Assembly: GCF_034653355.1 (NCBI RefSeq)
Contig: NZ_JAYEER010000001.1
Span: 868,001 to 932,000 of the forward strand
Source of the DNA: Nitrospirillum sp034653355
GTDB lineage: Bacteria; Pseudomonadota; Alphaproteobacteria; Azospirillales; Azospirillaceae
Length of the DNA: 64,000 nucleotides
Direction of reading: 5' to 3'
Shown: positions 36,223-45,275 of the stretch, piece after piece
Layout of the letters: each line of letters starts with the position of its first letter
Numbering within the stretch: position 1 is the first letter of the stretch
Program-made: the position numbers and the translations under genes
The notes under the pieces: model-generated
Database searches by the model: none
What the model was told of the DNA's origin: nothing
The model's input: the letters and a program-made list of their open reading frames with translations, nothing else

Positions 36223-36630
36223 ATGGGCTTGGGCATCGGGCATTTTCCGAAACGGGCACGCGTGCCCATGCTGATCCTGCTGGCCGCGCTGGCGGCGGGC
36301 CTGCCGGCCTGCGACCCGGCGCCGGAAGCGCCGCCGTCGGTGGAGACGCTCGCGGCGCGGCGGCCGGCGGAGGATCGCCTGGCCGGCCTGTACGAGGCCA
36401 GCTGCAAGGCCTGCCACGCCAATCCGGACTCCGGCGCCCCGCTGGTGGGTTACGCCACGGCGTGGAAGCCGCGCTGGGCCAAGGGGCCGGACACCCTGCT
36501 GAAACACACGCTGGAGGGCTTCAACGGCATGCCGGCGGGCGGCCAGTGCTTTTCCTGCACCGCCGAGGATTACCAGGCGCTGATCCGCTTCCTGGCCGGC
36601 CAAGGGGCGGGCCAGGGCAAAACCAACTGA
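36223..36630 (+). CDS. Cytochrome c lipoprotein (cytochrome c5-like)
   Basis: 135 residues. N-terminal hydrophobic segment with lipobox LPAC near residue 27 predicts a membrane-anchored periplasmic protein. The heme-binding CKACH lies near residue 64 and a distal methionine is available in NGMPAGG, followed by a CFSC pair like the conserved disulfide of cytochrome c5. It sits 32 nt upstream of an exported FAD lactone oxidase gene and could accept its electrons. Confidence 0.82.
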   Translation: MGLGIGHFPKRARVPMLILLAALAAGLPACDPAPEAPPSVETLAARRPAEDRLAGLYEASCKACHANPDSGAPLVGYATAWKPRWAKGPDTLLKHTLEGFNGMPAGGQCFSCTAEDYQALIRFLAGQGAGQGKTN

Positions 36631-36662
36631 CCAACGGGGCTTTAGGGGGAACGGACCGAACC

Positions 36663-38063
36663 ATGCTGACACGGCGCACCCTGTTTCTGTTGATGGGCGG
36701 CACGGCGTTGGCCGCCGGCGGTGTGGCCGCATCCCGCGTGGGCGCGCAGCCGGAACCGCCGGCCCCGCCCAGCGCCGACGCCGGCGGCCACCTGCTGTGG
36801 CGCAACTGGTCGGGCATCCAGCATTCTTATCCCGCCGGCCGGGCCGCCCCGGCGGACGAGGGTGAACTGGCCGACCTGGTGCGCAAGGCCCCGGGCCCCA
36901 TCCGCGCCGTGGGCGCCGGCCATTCCTTCATGCCCCTCGTGCCGACGCCCGGCACGCTGGTGACGCTGGACCGTATCGCCGGGTTGGACGGCCATGACGC
37001 CGATGCGCTGACGGCCCATGTCCGCGCCGGCACCCGGCTGGCCGACCTGGGCCCCGCGCTCTCCGCCGTGGGCCAAGAGATGCCCAACCTGCCGGACATC
37101 AACAAGCAGTCGCTGGCCGGCGCGCTGTCCACCGCCACCCACGGCACGGGCGTCAACCTGATGGCCCTGCACGGCAACGTCCAGGCCTTCCGCCTGGTGA
37201 CGGCCGATGGCCAGGTGCGTGAGTGCGGTCCAGACCAGAACGCCGACCTGTTCGCCGCCGCCCGGGTGGGGCTGGGCGCCTTCGGCGTCCTGACCCGCGT
37301 GACGCTGAAGAACAGCCCGGTGCGCCGGGTGGAACGGCGGGTGTGGCTGCAGCCCCTGGAACAGACCCTGGCGGAATGGCCCACCTTGCAGGGCAAGCAC
37401 CGCAATGTGGAGTTCTACTACCTGCCCTTCACCGACATGACCGCCGTCATCACCCATGATGAGACGGATGCCCCCGCCACCCCCCGGCCGCCCACCCAGG
37501 ACAATGACGCGGTCATGAGCCTGAAGGCGCTGCGGGACTGGCTGGGCTGGTCCCCCGCCATCCGCCGCCGTGTGGCCAGGCATGTGCTGTCCGGCCTGGA
37601 GCCGGAGCGCGTGGTGTCCGAAAGCTGGCAACTGCTGTCCAACGAACGCCCCATCCGCTTCAACGAGATGGAATTCCACCTGCCGCGCGAGGCGCAGGTG
37701 CAGGCGCTGAAGGACGTGATCGAGGCCATCGAGACCCGGCGCTCCGACGTGTTCTTCCCCATCGAGGCCCGGGTGATCGCGCCCGACGACGCCTGGCTGT
37801 CGCCCTTCCACGACCGGCCCTCCGGCTCTATCGCCGTGCACGCCTATTACAAGGACGACTACCAGTTCCTGTTCGACGTGGTGGAACCCATCCTGCGGCG
37901 CCATGGCGGCCGGCCGCACTGGGGCAAGCTGAACACGCTGAAGACCGCCGACTTCATCGCCCTCTATCCCCGCTTCCGCGACGCCATGGACGTGCGCCGC
38001 CAGGTCGATCCGGATGGGCGCTTCCTCAACGACTATCTGCGGGGGGTGTTCACCGATGCGTGA
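36663..38063 (+). CDS. Tat-exported D-arabinono-1,4-lactone oxidase family FAD enzyme
   Basis: 466 residues from ATG 36663. Twin-arginine signal (LTRRTLFLLMGG...) predicts folded export. The FAD PCMH domain has IRAVGAGHSFMPL, PNLPDINKQSLAGALSTATHGTG, and the C-terminal ALO domain carries RPHWGKLNTL, the HWxK motif of aldonolactone oxidases. Family members oxidise aldono-1,4-lactones or alditols. Lack of the histidyl-FAD style N-terminal HS site is not evident; the GHS in GAGHSF could bind FAD covalently. Located between a cytochrome c lipoprotein and a Tat-exported PLP-fold protein, with an 8-bp overlap with the latter. Confidence 0.88.
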   Translation: MLTRRTLFLLMGGTALAAGGVAASRVGAQPEPPAPPSADAGGHLLWRNWSGIQHSYPAGRAAPADEGELADLVRKAPGPIRAVGAGHSFMPLVPTPGTLVTLDRIAGLDGHDADALTAHVRAGTRLADLGPALSAVGQEMPNLPDINKQSLAGALSTATHGTGVNLMALHGNVQAFRLVTADGQVRECGPDQNADLFAAARVGLGAFGVLTRVTLKNSPVRRVERRVWLQPLEQTLAEWPTLQGKHRNVEFYYLPFTDMTAVITHDETDAPATPRPPTQDNDAVMSLKALRDWLGWSPAIRRRVARHVLSGLEPERVVSESWQLLSNERPIRFNEMEFHLPREAQVQALKDVIEAIETRRSDVFFPIEARVIAPDDAWLSPFHDRPSGSIAVHAYYKDDYQFLFDVVEPILRRHGGRPHWGKLNTLKTADFIALYPRFRDAMDVRRQVDPDGRFLNDYLRGVFTDA

Positions 38064-39357
38064 CGACTATGGACGGCGGCCCAGCCGCCGGGGCGTGCTG
38101 GCGGGCGGCATCGCCGGTGCCGCCGTGGTGGGCGCCGCCGCCCTGGCCTGGCCCGAGGGCGATCACGGCGGCGGCCATGACGCCTATTTCACCGCCCTGT
38201 CGGCGGCCTTGACCAAGGCGGGGGTGGCCCAGCCGGTGCTGGTGGTCGACACCACGCGCTTGGACGCCAACATCAAGGCGGTGGGCGACACCCTCGGCAA
38301 AGCGGGCAGTCAGGCCAAGGGCCTGCGCATGGTCGTCAAGTCGCTGCCCTGCCACGACCTGCTGGACCGGGTGGCCGCCGGCCTTAAGACCCGGCGCTAC
38401 ATGGTCTTCAACCAGCCCATGCTGGTGGAGATGGCCGGCCGCGCGCCCGACGCCGACGTGCTGATGGGCAAGCCCCTGCCGGTGGCCGCCGCCGCCGCCT
38501 ACTACGACACGCTGGGTGCGCGGGCGCCGGGGCCGCAGTGGCTGATCGACACGCCGGAACGCCTGGCCCAGTACACCGCGATGGCCAAGGCGCGGGGCGT
38601 GGCGCTGAACGTGAATTTCGAGATCGACGTCGGCCTGCACCGCGGTGGCCTGACCGATCCGCAGGCCTTGGCCGCCATGCTGGCGGGCCTGGATCCCACC
38701 GTCACCGCCTGCGGCCTCATGGGCTATGACCCCCATGTGGCCAAGATGCCCGGCGTGTTCGACATGCGTGGCAAGGCGCTGGCCCGGGCCAAGGACGTCT
38801 ACGCCCGCATGGCCGGAGTGTTGAAAGAGAAGGCGCCGCTGAAGGACGGGCAGGCGCCCCACACCTTCAACACGGCCGGCAGCCCCACCTATGCCCTGCA
38901 CACCGACGACCCGGTGGCGACGGAGGTGGCGGTGGGCTCCGCCTTCGTGAAGCCCACGGACTTCGACATCGATACCCTGGCGCATCACCAGCCCGCCTGT
39001 TTCATCGCCACGCCGGTGCTGAAGGTGGCGGAGCCGGGGCTGGTCCCCGGGCTGGAAAGCCTGAGCGGCATCGCCGCTTTCTTCGACCCCAACACGGCCC
39101 GCGCCTTCTTCGTACAGGGCGGCCACTGGCTGGCCAACCCGGTGTCGCCGCCGGGCCTGCAGCTCAGCGGCCTCTATGGCCGGTCCAGCAACCAGGAACG
39201 CTGGTCGGGCTCCCGCCGCGTGCCGCTGAAGCCGGACGACTGGGTGTTCCTGCGCCCTTCGCAGAGCGAGGCGGTGCTGCTGCAGTTCGGACCGCTGCTG
39301 GCTTATGACGGCGCCGCCATAACCGGGCGGTGGCCGGTGTTCGAGATGTCGGCCTAA
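38056..39357 (+). CDS. Tat-exported alanine racemase-fold / D-threonine aldolase-like PLP protein
   Basis: 433 residues from ATG 38056, which overlaps the preceding stop by 8 bp. N-terminus RRPSRRGVLAGGIAGAA is a twin-arginine signal. The body has the alanine-racemase N-terminal barrel (VLVVDTTRLDANIKAV, PLP-lysine region RMVVKSLPCHDLL) and the D-serine dehydratase/D-threonine aldolase-like C-terminal domain. PLP enzymes are rarely exported; Tat export would fit a cofactor-loaded enzyme. Reaction unknown; cleavage or racemisation of a D-3-hydroxy amino acid is the family precedent. Confidence 0.83.
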   Translation: MRDDYGRRPSRRGVLAGGIAGAAVVGAAALAWPEGDHGGGHDAYFTALSAALTKAGVAQPVLVVDTTRLDANIKAVGDTLGKAGSQAKGLRMVVKSLPCHDLLDRVAAGLKTRRYMVFNQPMLVEMAGRAPDADVLMGKPLPVAAAAAYYDTLGARAPGPQWLIDTPERLAQYTAMAKARGVALNVNFEIDVGLHRGGLTDPQALAAMLAGLDPTVTACGLMGYDPHVAKMPGVFDMRGKALARAKDVYARMAGVLKEKAPLKDGQAPHTFNTAGSPTYALHTDDPVATEVAVGSAFVKPTDFDIDTLAHHQPACFIATPVLKVAEPGLVPGLESLSGIAAFFDPNTARAFFVQGGHWLANPVSPPGLQLSGLYGRSSNQERWSGSRRVPLKPDDWVFLRPSQSEAVLLQFGPLLAYDGAAITGRWPVFEMSA

Positions 39358-39459
39358 ACGGCTGCATAAGGAAGTTGAGGACCCGGCGGGCACCGGGGCC
39401 AAAAAGAAAGAGTGCTAGGGCGGTTGCGCAACGACGGAACCAAAAACAGGGAGCCAACC

Positions 39460-41744
39460 ATGATGCGGATAGGCAAGGCGGGTGTTGGATTCATGCTGCT
39501 GGCGGGTGTGGCGCTGGTGGCTTTGCAGGCGCCGGCGCGCGCCCAGTCGGTGGCACCGGCCGACACCGACGGCGTGTTGCAGGAAATCGTGGTCACGGCG
39601 CAGAAGCGGGCGGAAAACCTGCAGGACGTGCCGGTCGCCATCACCGCGCTGACGGCCGAAACGCTGGAAAAGACCGGCGTGCGCGACGTGCAGGATCTGC
39701 CCGCGCTGACGCCGGGCTTGCAGATCAAGACGTCGGACGCCAGCGCCAACCCCAAGGTCTTCATCCGCGGCGTGGGCCTGAACGACTTCAACGCCAACGC
39801 CGCCGGGGCCGTCGGCATCTATATGGACGGGGTCTTCGTCGCCTCCCCCTGGCCCAGTTGGGCCAGTTTTTCGACCTTGAGCGGGTGGAGGTGCTGAAGG
39901 GACCCCAGGGGACCCTCTATGGCCGCAACACCACCGGTGGCGCCATCAACATCACGTCGCGTCAGCCGACCTTCGACACCACCAGCGACGGCAGCCTGGA
40001 ATACGGCCGCTTCAATTCGGTGAAGGCGGAGGCCGGCGTGGGTGGCGCCATCGTCCCCGGCAAGCTGGCGGTGCGCCTGGCCGGCGTCTATGAACGCGAC
40101 GACGGCGACACCTACAACCGCTACTACAACGACTATGTCAACGCCGTGAACCGCTGGGGCGGGCGCGCCAGCCTGCTGTTCACGCCCAGTGACGACCTCA
40201 GCGTCACGGTTCAGTTCCATGGCGGCCAGAACCGGGGCGACAGCCGGTATTTCCAGTCCCGGCCGCTGATTCCGCAGGATGCCGCCGCCGCCGGTCCCGG
40301 TGGCCTGTGCGCGCCCGGCTTTTACGCCTCCGGCCTGTGCACCGACGCGCTGGGCTATGCCGACACCGACAACAACCCCTACGCCGGCGCCTACAACGTC
40401 AAGGGCCAGGACAAGGTCGACACCTGGGGCGCCTCCGTCAACGTGCGGTGGGACCTGGGCAAGGCCACCCTCTATTCCATCACCGGTTTCGACAGCGCCG
40501 AGCGCAGCGATCTGGAGGATACCGACGCCAGCCCCAACAACCTGCTGACCAGCACCTACAAGGCCACGCAGCACGACGTATCCCAGGAATTGCGGGTTGA
40601 GGCGCCGCTGGGCGACAAGTGGCGCGGCGTGGCCGGCGCCTATTTCCTGCACGACTATCTGAACACTTCCAGCCAGTACGACATCCTGCGCGACCTGCGC
40701 CCGATGTTCGTCACCGACGACAACCCCACCGGCTTCTCGCTGGAAAACAACGTGGCGACGGTGGGCTATCCCTACACGCAGATCAGCGACAGCTACGCCG
40801 TCTTCGGGCAGGTGGACTACCAGCTGACCGATAGGATCACCCTGACGGGCGGCCTGCGCTATTCCCAGGACGACAAGGACTTCCGCTACCGCAGCACGGT
40901 GGAGCAAGTGGTGGACGTGTTCAGCTACGCCGCCTCCAAATCCTTCGACAGCGTGTCGGGCCGCGCTTCCGTCCAGGTGAAGCCCACCGACGACGTCATG
41001 GTCTACGCCAGCTACAATCGCGGCTATAAGAGCGGCGGCTTCTTCGGCGGCTACACCCGCGACCCCGCCGACCTGGCGCCTTATGCCGACGAGACGCTGG
41101 ACGCTTACGAGGTGGGCGCCAAGACCGAGCTGTGGAACAAGCGCCTGCGCCTGAACGCCGCCGGCTTCTATTACGACTACAGCAACCTGCAGGTCTTCCA
41201 GATCGTCACCCGCGACGGCATCCCGACCCAGACCTTCAACAACGCCGCCAATGCCCGCCTCTATGGCGTGGACGCCGATGTCACCCTGGTGCCGCTGAAG
41301 GGGCTGGAGATCAGCCTGGGCGGCGAATACCTCAACAGCGAATACCAGAACTATGTCTCGGAAGGGGAAAGCCTGTCCGGCAATCGCCTGCCCTCCGCGC
41401 CGCGCTGGACCCTCAGTGGCCTGGTCAGCTATGACCAGCCGCTGGACGGATCCAACGGCAAGGAGGCCGGCACGCTGAACGCCAGCGTCAACGTCTCCTA
41501 CCGTTCGCTGGTTTATTTCGACAGCCACAACCTGACCCGGCTCAGCCAGTCCGGCTATTGGCTGACGGATGCGCGGCTGGGCTGGACCGCGCCCAACGGC
41601 ACCATCAGCCTGGGTCTGTGGGTGCGCAACCTGTTCGACCAGACCTACATCATGGATATCAACAACCTGGACAGCTTTGGCTTGGATTCCATCAGCATGG
41701 GTTCCCCCCGCCGCTTCGGCGGGTACTTGAGTTGGCATTTTTAA
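39460..41744 (+). CDS. TonB-dependent outer-membrane receptor, frameshifted as sequenced
   Basis: Starts at ATG 39460 after GGGAG. The N-terminal frame encodes a signal peptide (ending ARAQS), a TonB-box-like EIVVTAQKR and the plug to YMDGVFVASP, then goes out of frame at a C5 run (39845-39849). One more C gives ASPLAQLGQFFDLERVEVLK, joining the second frame that holds the rest of the plug (GPQGTLYGRNTTGGAINI) and the 22-strand barrel ending in SWHF, aromatic-terminated as required for Bam insertion. Restored length 761 residues. It takes up an unknown ligand (siderophore, carbohydrate or aromatic) with TonB energy. Sequencing undercall or C-tract phase variation. Confidence 0.88.
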
Positions 41745-41759
41745 GTGCCCACGGCGGGC

Positions 41760-41841
41760 GCGGCCATCCGGCCGCTTGCCTTCCCCGTTTTCCAGTCCGC
41801 TACGCTCGCCGGAAAACTGCGGGGGCCGGCGGTCGTCGGCC
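41760..41841 (+). repeat. Three-hairpin structured intergenic repeat, copy 1
   Basis: Hairpin 1: GCGGCC-ATCC-GGCCGC (41760-41775). Hairpin 2: GTTTTCC (41787-41793) with GGAAAAC (41811-41817) around a 17-nt loop beginning AGTCCGCT. Hairpin 3: GGCCGGC-GGTC-GTCGGCC (41824-41841, one G-U). Copies at 46662 and 62338 have the same layout, loops and linkers, but different paired stem bases. It lies between the TonB receptor and the aldehyde dehydrogenase gene, 18 bases before the latter's ribosome binding site. Confidence 0.8.
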
Positions 41842-41869
41842 TGAGAAAAGCGAAAGGTGGAGGAGTGGA

Positions 41870-43288
41870 ATGATGGCGGTGGAGCAGGGGGGTGACGACC
41901 TGGCGGCGGTGACCCGGGCCTTCGACCGGCTGCGCGTGGCGGCGCGGCAGGATCCCTATCCACCGGCGGAGCGGCGGCGGGACCAGCTGGCCGCGCTGGA
42001 GTGGGCGCTGATCCGTCGCCAGGATGCGCTGGTCCAGGCGGTGGATGCCGACTTCGGCGGCCGCCTGGCGCATGAGACGCTGTTCGCCGAGATCTTCGTG
42101 TCGTTGGAAGGGCTGCGCCACGCCCGCCGGCATTTGGCGGGCTGGATGCGGCCCTGCCGCCGCTCGGTACCCTTGACCCTGGGCCCCGGTCGCGCCTGGG
42201 TGCAGCCGCAGCCCCTCGGCGTGGTGGGCGTCATCGCGCCCTGGAACTATCCGCTGTTCCTGGCGCTCGGCCCCCTGACCGGGGCGCTGGCCGCCGGCAA
42301 CCGGGTGCTGCTGAAGCCGTCGGAACTGACGCCCCGCACCACGGCCCTGATCGCCGACATCGTGGCGGAGGCGGCGGGGACCGACACCGCCACCGTCGTT
42401 TCCGGCGGGGCGGAGGTGGGGGCCCATTTCGGCCGCCTGCCCTTCGACCACATCCTGTTCACCGGGTCCACCCGCGTGGGGCGCCTGGTGATGAAGGCGG
42501 CGGCGGAGAACCTGACGCCCGTCACCCTGGAATTGGGCGGCAAGTCGCCGGCCCTGGTCCTGCCCGATGCCGACCTGACCTCGGCGGCCACGGACATCGC
42601 CTATGGCAAGTTCACCAACGCCGGCCAGACCTGCGTGGCGCCCGACTACGCCCTGGTGCCGCGCGCCCGGGTCGAGGATTTCGTGGCGGCCCTGGGCCAG
42701 GCTGTGCCGAGCTACTTCCCCGCGGGGGAAGGGGCCAGCGCCATGTCCGCCGTCTTCGGTGACGCCGGCCGCCGCCGCATGGCGGATCTGGTGGCGGAGG
42801 CCAAGGCGCGGGGGGCGACAGTGCGGGAATTGGGACCGCCGGTGCCAGGACTGACCATCGGCCCCGCCGTGGTGCTGGACCCGCCCGAGGACATCACCCT
42901 GCAGCGGGAGGAGATCTTCGGGCCCGTCCTGCCCATCGTGCCCTACGACGATGTCGACCGGGCGCTGGACTATGTGCGCGACCGGCCCCGGCCGCTGGCT
43001 TTCTATCTGTTCGGCCGCGACCGCGCCCTGATCGACCGGGTGTTGAGGACCACGGCCGCCGGCGGCGTGGTGGTCAACGACACCCTGATCCACGTGGCGG
43101 TGGAGGATCTGCCCTTCGGCGGCGTCGGCCCCAGCGGCATGGGCCGCTATCACGGTCGCGACGGCTTCGACACCTTCAGCCACCTGAAGGCCGTGTTCGA
43201 CCGCAAGGGCCCCCGCCTGGACCGCCTGGCCCGCCCGCCCCTGAAGCCCCTGCACCGCTGGCTGACCAGGCTGTTGATCGGGGGGTAG
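41870..43288 (+). CDS. Coniferyl-aldehyde dehydrogenase type aldehyde dehydrogenase
   Basis: 472 residues from ATG 41870, preceded by GGAGGAG at 41859. Class 3-like ALDH: NAD-site GVIAPWNYPLFLAL, the general base in LELGGKSPALV, and catalytic cysteine in FTNAGQTCVAPDY, with FGGVGPSGMGRYHG near the end. The short C-terminus and the APDY context are typical of coniferyl-aldehyde dehydrogenases, which oxidise phenylpropanoid aldehydes to acids; such acids feed protocatechuate and the beta-ketoadipate genes found at 45276-47987. Broader aldehyde use cannot be excluded. Confidence 0.85.
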   Translation: MMAVEQGGDDLAAVTRAFDRLRVAARQDPYPPAERRRDQLAALEWALIRRQDALVQAVDADFGGRLAHETLFAEIFVSLEGLRHARRHLAGWMRPCRRSVPLTLGPGRAWVQPQPLGVVGVIAPWNYPLFLALGPLTGALAAGNRVLLKPSELTPRTTALIADIVAEAAGTDTATVVSGGAEVGAHFGRLPFDHILFTGSTRVGRLVMKAAAENLTPVTLELGGKSPALVLPDADLTSAATDIAYGKFTNAGQTCVAPDYALVPRARVEDFVAALGQAVPSYFPAGEGASAMSAVFGDAGRRRMADLVAEAKARGATVRELGPPVPGLTIGPAVVLDPPEDITLQREEIFGPVLPIVPYDDVDRALDYVRDRPRPLAFYLFGRDRALIDRVLRTTAAGGVVVNDTLIHVAVEDLPFGGVGPSGMGRYHGRDGFDTFSHLKAVFDRKGPRLDRLARPPLKPLHRWLTRLLIGG

Positions 43289-43327
43289 GCGCTGGCGTCG
43301 GTGGCGTCCGCACCCTATCTTCGGGGC

Positions 43328-43714
43328 ATGCTGAGAAGGGTGCTCCAAATCCGCGCGCGGTTCGTTTTAGCCCTGCTGCTCCCGCTGCCGCCGGCCGCCG
43401 GGGCCCGCGCGGACGTGTGGGACTACGCGCGCTCCGCCGGGCCCATCATCGGCCAGGCCAAGGCCTGCGGCGCGGCGGTGGCGCGCACCGACCATGCCTC
43501 CGACCAGGTGCGGGAGCTGCTGGACCTGACGGCGCCCAACCCGGACGAGCGCCGCAAGGTGGGGGAGATGTTCGACTTCCTGGTCAACACCGCCGTCACC
43601 ATGCAGAACCAGGCGCCCAGCCGCGATGAGTGTCCTGAGGCGCTGGCGACGTTCGCCGACCTGGAACGGCGCTTGCCGTTGTGGCGGGAGGTATTGGGCC
43701 CGCGCAAGCCGTAG
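43328..43714 (+). CDS. Small secreted protein of unknown function
   Basis: 128 residues from ATG 43328 (an upstream in-frame start at 43301 gives a poorer leader). N-terminal signal peptide (arginine-rich, then FVLALLLPLPPAAGARA), mature part of about 100 helical residues with two cysteines (KACG, DECP) that may pair. No family recognised. Forty nucleotides downstream of the aldehyde dehydrogenase gene. Confidence 0.6.
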   Translation: MLRRVLQIRARFVLALLLPLPPAAGARADVWDYARSAGPIIGQAKACGAAVARTDHASDQVRELLDLTAPNPDERRKVGEMFDFLVNTAVTMQNQAPSRDECPEALATFADLERRLPLWREVLGPRKP

Positions 43715-43862
43715 GTGAATATTTCCCACGGGGAATCATCGATTGCGGGGATGTAATATAATCGTGCAATCGGGCGCACGGATCCGGGGTGGCGAACCGC
43801 CCCGATCACGCCTGAACCGGTGGCGCCGGGCCATGTGGAACAACGGCCTGGACCTCCGGGGT

Positions 43863-45074
43863 TCAAGCTCCCCAGCCTGGCTGCGCCAGGGACAGGCCGT
43901 CCTCCAGACCGGGCCCCACGCTCAGCGTTTCGGTGCGGTTGCGGCCCGTGTCCTTGGCGCGGTACAGCGCCTGGTCGGCCGCCGTCACCAGTTCCTCCCA
44001 CACATGGCCGTCGGCCCCCAGCGTGGCGACGCCGATGCTGACGGTGCAGCGCACTGTTCCCTGCGGTCGATCGAGGGCGATGGTCGCCACCAGCTGGCGC
44101 ACCCGCTCCGCCGCCGCCCAGGCATCCTCCAGCCCGGTTTCGGGCAGCAGGGCCATGAATTCCTCTCCGCCCACGCGGGCCAGGATGTCGCTGCGCCGCA
44201 GCTCCCGCGTCAGGCAATCGGCCACGGCCACCAGCAGGGCGTCACCCGTGCCGTGGCCCCAGCGGTCGTTCACCGCCTTGAAATGGTCGATGTCGATCAT
44301 CAGCAGCGACAGCGTCCGGTGGTGGCGTAGCGCGCGCGACACCTCCATCTCGCCCGCTGACCATAGCACCCGGCGGTTGGCCACGCCGGTCAGCGGGTCC
44401 TGCCGGGCCTGCTGCATCAGTTCGGAATCCAGGCGCCGGCTGATCATCCACAGATAACCGTTGGTGACGGTGGTGGTGACGCAGATGATGACCAGACGGG
44501 TCGCCACCTTCATGGCGTGGGGCTCCTGCATGGTCCCCTCCCAGTCGATCACCAGGGCCCAGCCGGCGCGCGCCAGGGCCAGCAGCGCCCAGGCCGCGTA
44601 GAGGGCGGCGGTGACGGTGGCGGCGGGGCACAGATCCCGCTCCGCGTGCCGCAACAGGTGCCAGGCGATGGCGGCCGACAGCGTGGCGAAGAACAGGCTG
44701 CTGACCAGGATTCGGCCCCGGCTTTCCGGCGCCCCCACCGTGAACCACAGGAATATGGCCGCCAGCAGCGCGCCCAGGGCCAGCACCGCCCAGGTGTCGT
44801 GCGCCGGTCGGCCCAGGAAGCGGGCCACGCCGACATAGGCCAGGCCATAGCCGGTGAAAATCAGGAAATGGCTGGACACCAAGGCCAGTCCGGGCGGCAG
44901 CCAGTCCAACTGGTTGGCCAGGGCCAGGCCCGCGGCCTGCGCGAAGCCGGACCCCGCCCAATAGGACAGGCCCGCCTGGCGGGGCAGGGACAACGCTGCC
45001 ATCAACAGGCACAGGGCCGCCACGGTCTGCAGCAGCGTGTTGACGACCAGCAGGCTGGGGATGTCCAGATCCAC
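43863..45074 (-). CDS. Membrane-bound diguanylate cyclase (GGDEF)
   Basis: 403 residues. The N-terminal ~190 contain about six or seven hydrophobic helices resembling an MHYT/7TM-like sensor without a recognised name. The C-terminal GGDEF domain runs from DPLTGVANRR (about residue 228): metal-site LLMIDIDHFKAVND, active site VGGEEFMALL, and the inhibitory RxxD (RRSD) exactly five residues before GGEEF, so c-di-GMP feedback inhibition is expected. It makes c-di-GMP and could link an unknown membrane signal to motility or polysaccharide output. Confidence 0.92.
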   Translation of the reverse strand: MDLDIPSLLVVNTLLQTVAALCLLMAALSLPRQAGLSYWAGSGFAQAAGLALANQLDWLPPGLALVSSHFLIFTGYGLAYVGVARFLGRPAHDTWAVLALGALLAAIFLWFTVGAPESRGRILVSSLFFATLSAAIAWHLLRHAERDLCPAATVTAALYAAWALLALARAGWALVIDWEGTMQEPHAMKVATRLVIICVTTTVTNGYLWMISRRLDSELMQQARQDPLTGVANRRVLWSAGEMEVSRALRHHRTLSLLMIDIDHFKAVNDRWGHGTGDALLVAVADCLTRELRRSDILARVGGEEFMALLPETGLEDAWAAAERVRQLVATIALDRPQGTVRCTVSIGVATLGADGHVWEELVTAADQALYRAKDTGRNRTETLSVGPGLEDGLSLAQPGWGA

Positions 45075-45170
45075 CGACGCGCCCTCCCACCCAGGGGGAC
45101 GGCCCCGGCCGGTGCCGGGGCCTAACCGCGCCTAAGATACGGGAGGTTCTTTCCACCTACAATGGTACGA

Positions 45171-45191
45171 AGGTTCGGCCTGGCCGAATCT
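45171..45191. promoter_or_regulatory. Near-perfect palindrome upstream of the diguanylate cyclase gene
   Basis: TTCGGCC (45174-45180) and GGCCGAA (45182-45188) flank one T, and the symmetry continues outward with AAG/CTT and one wobble. It lies about 100 bp upstream of the GGDEF gene and about 85 bp past the pcaJ stop. A one-base centre is better for a DNA operator than an RNA hairpin, though a weak terminator of the pca operon is possible. Confidence 0.35.
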
Positions 45192-45275
45192 TCCGGTTAG
45201 GTCAATGGCTTAGAGGGCAGGTGGTTTATTTGTGGTTCATGCGGGACCCTGTTCCACCGATACCACTCCGGGCGT

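Noticed and set aside
41760..41841. Three-hairpin element interpreted as a rho-independent terminator
   Set aside because: None of the copies is followed by a T-run on either strand and one copy lies inside an operon, so simple intrinsic termination is unlikely.
39819..41963. 714-codon open frame on the minus strand across the TonB receptor
   Set aside because: Shadow frame; low-complexity Val/Gly/Ala product, no ribosome binding site, and the plus strand encodes the receptor barrel.
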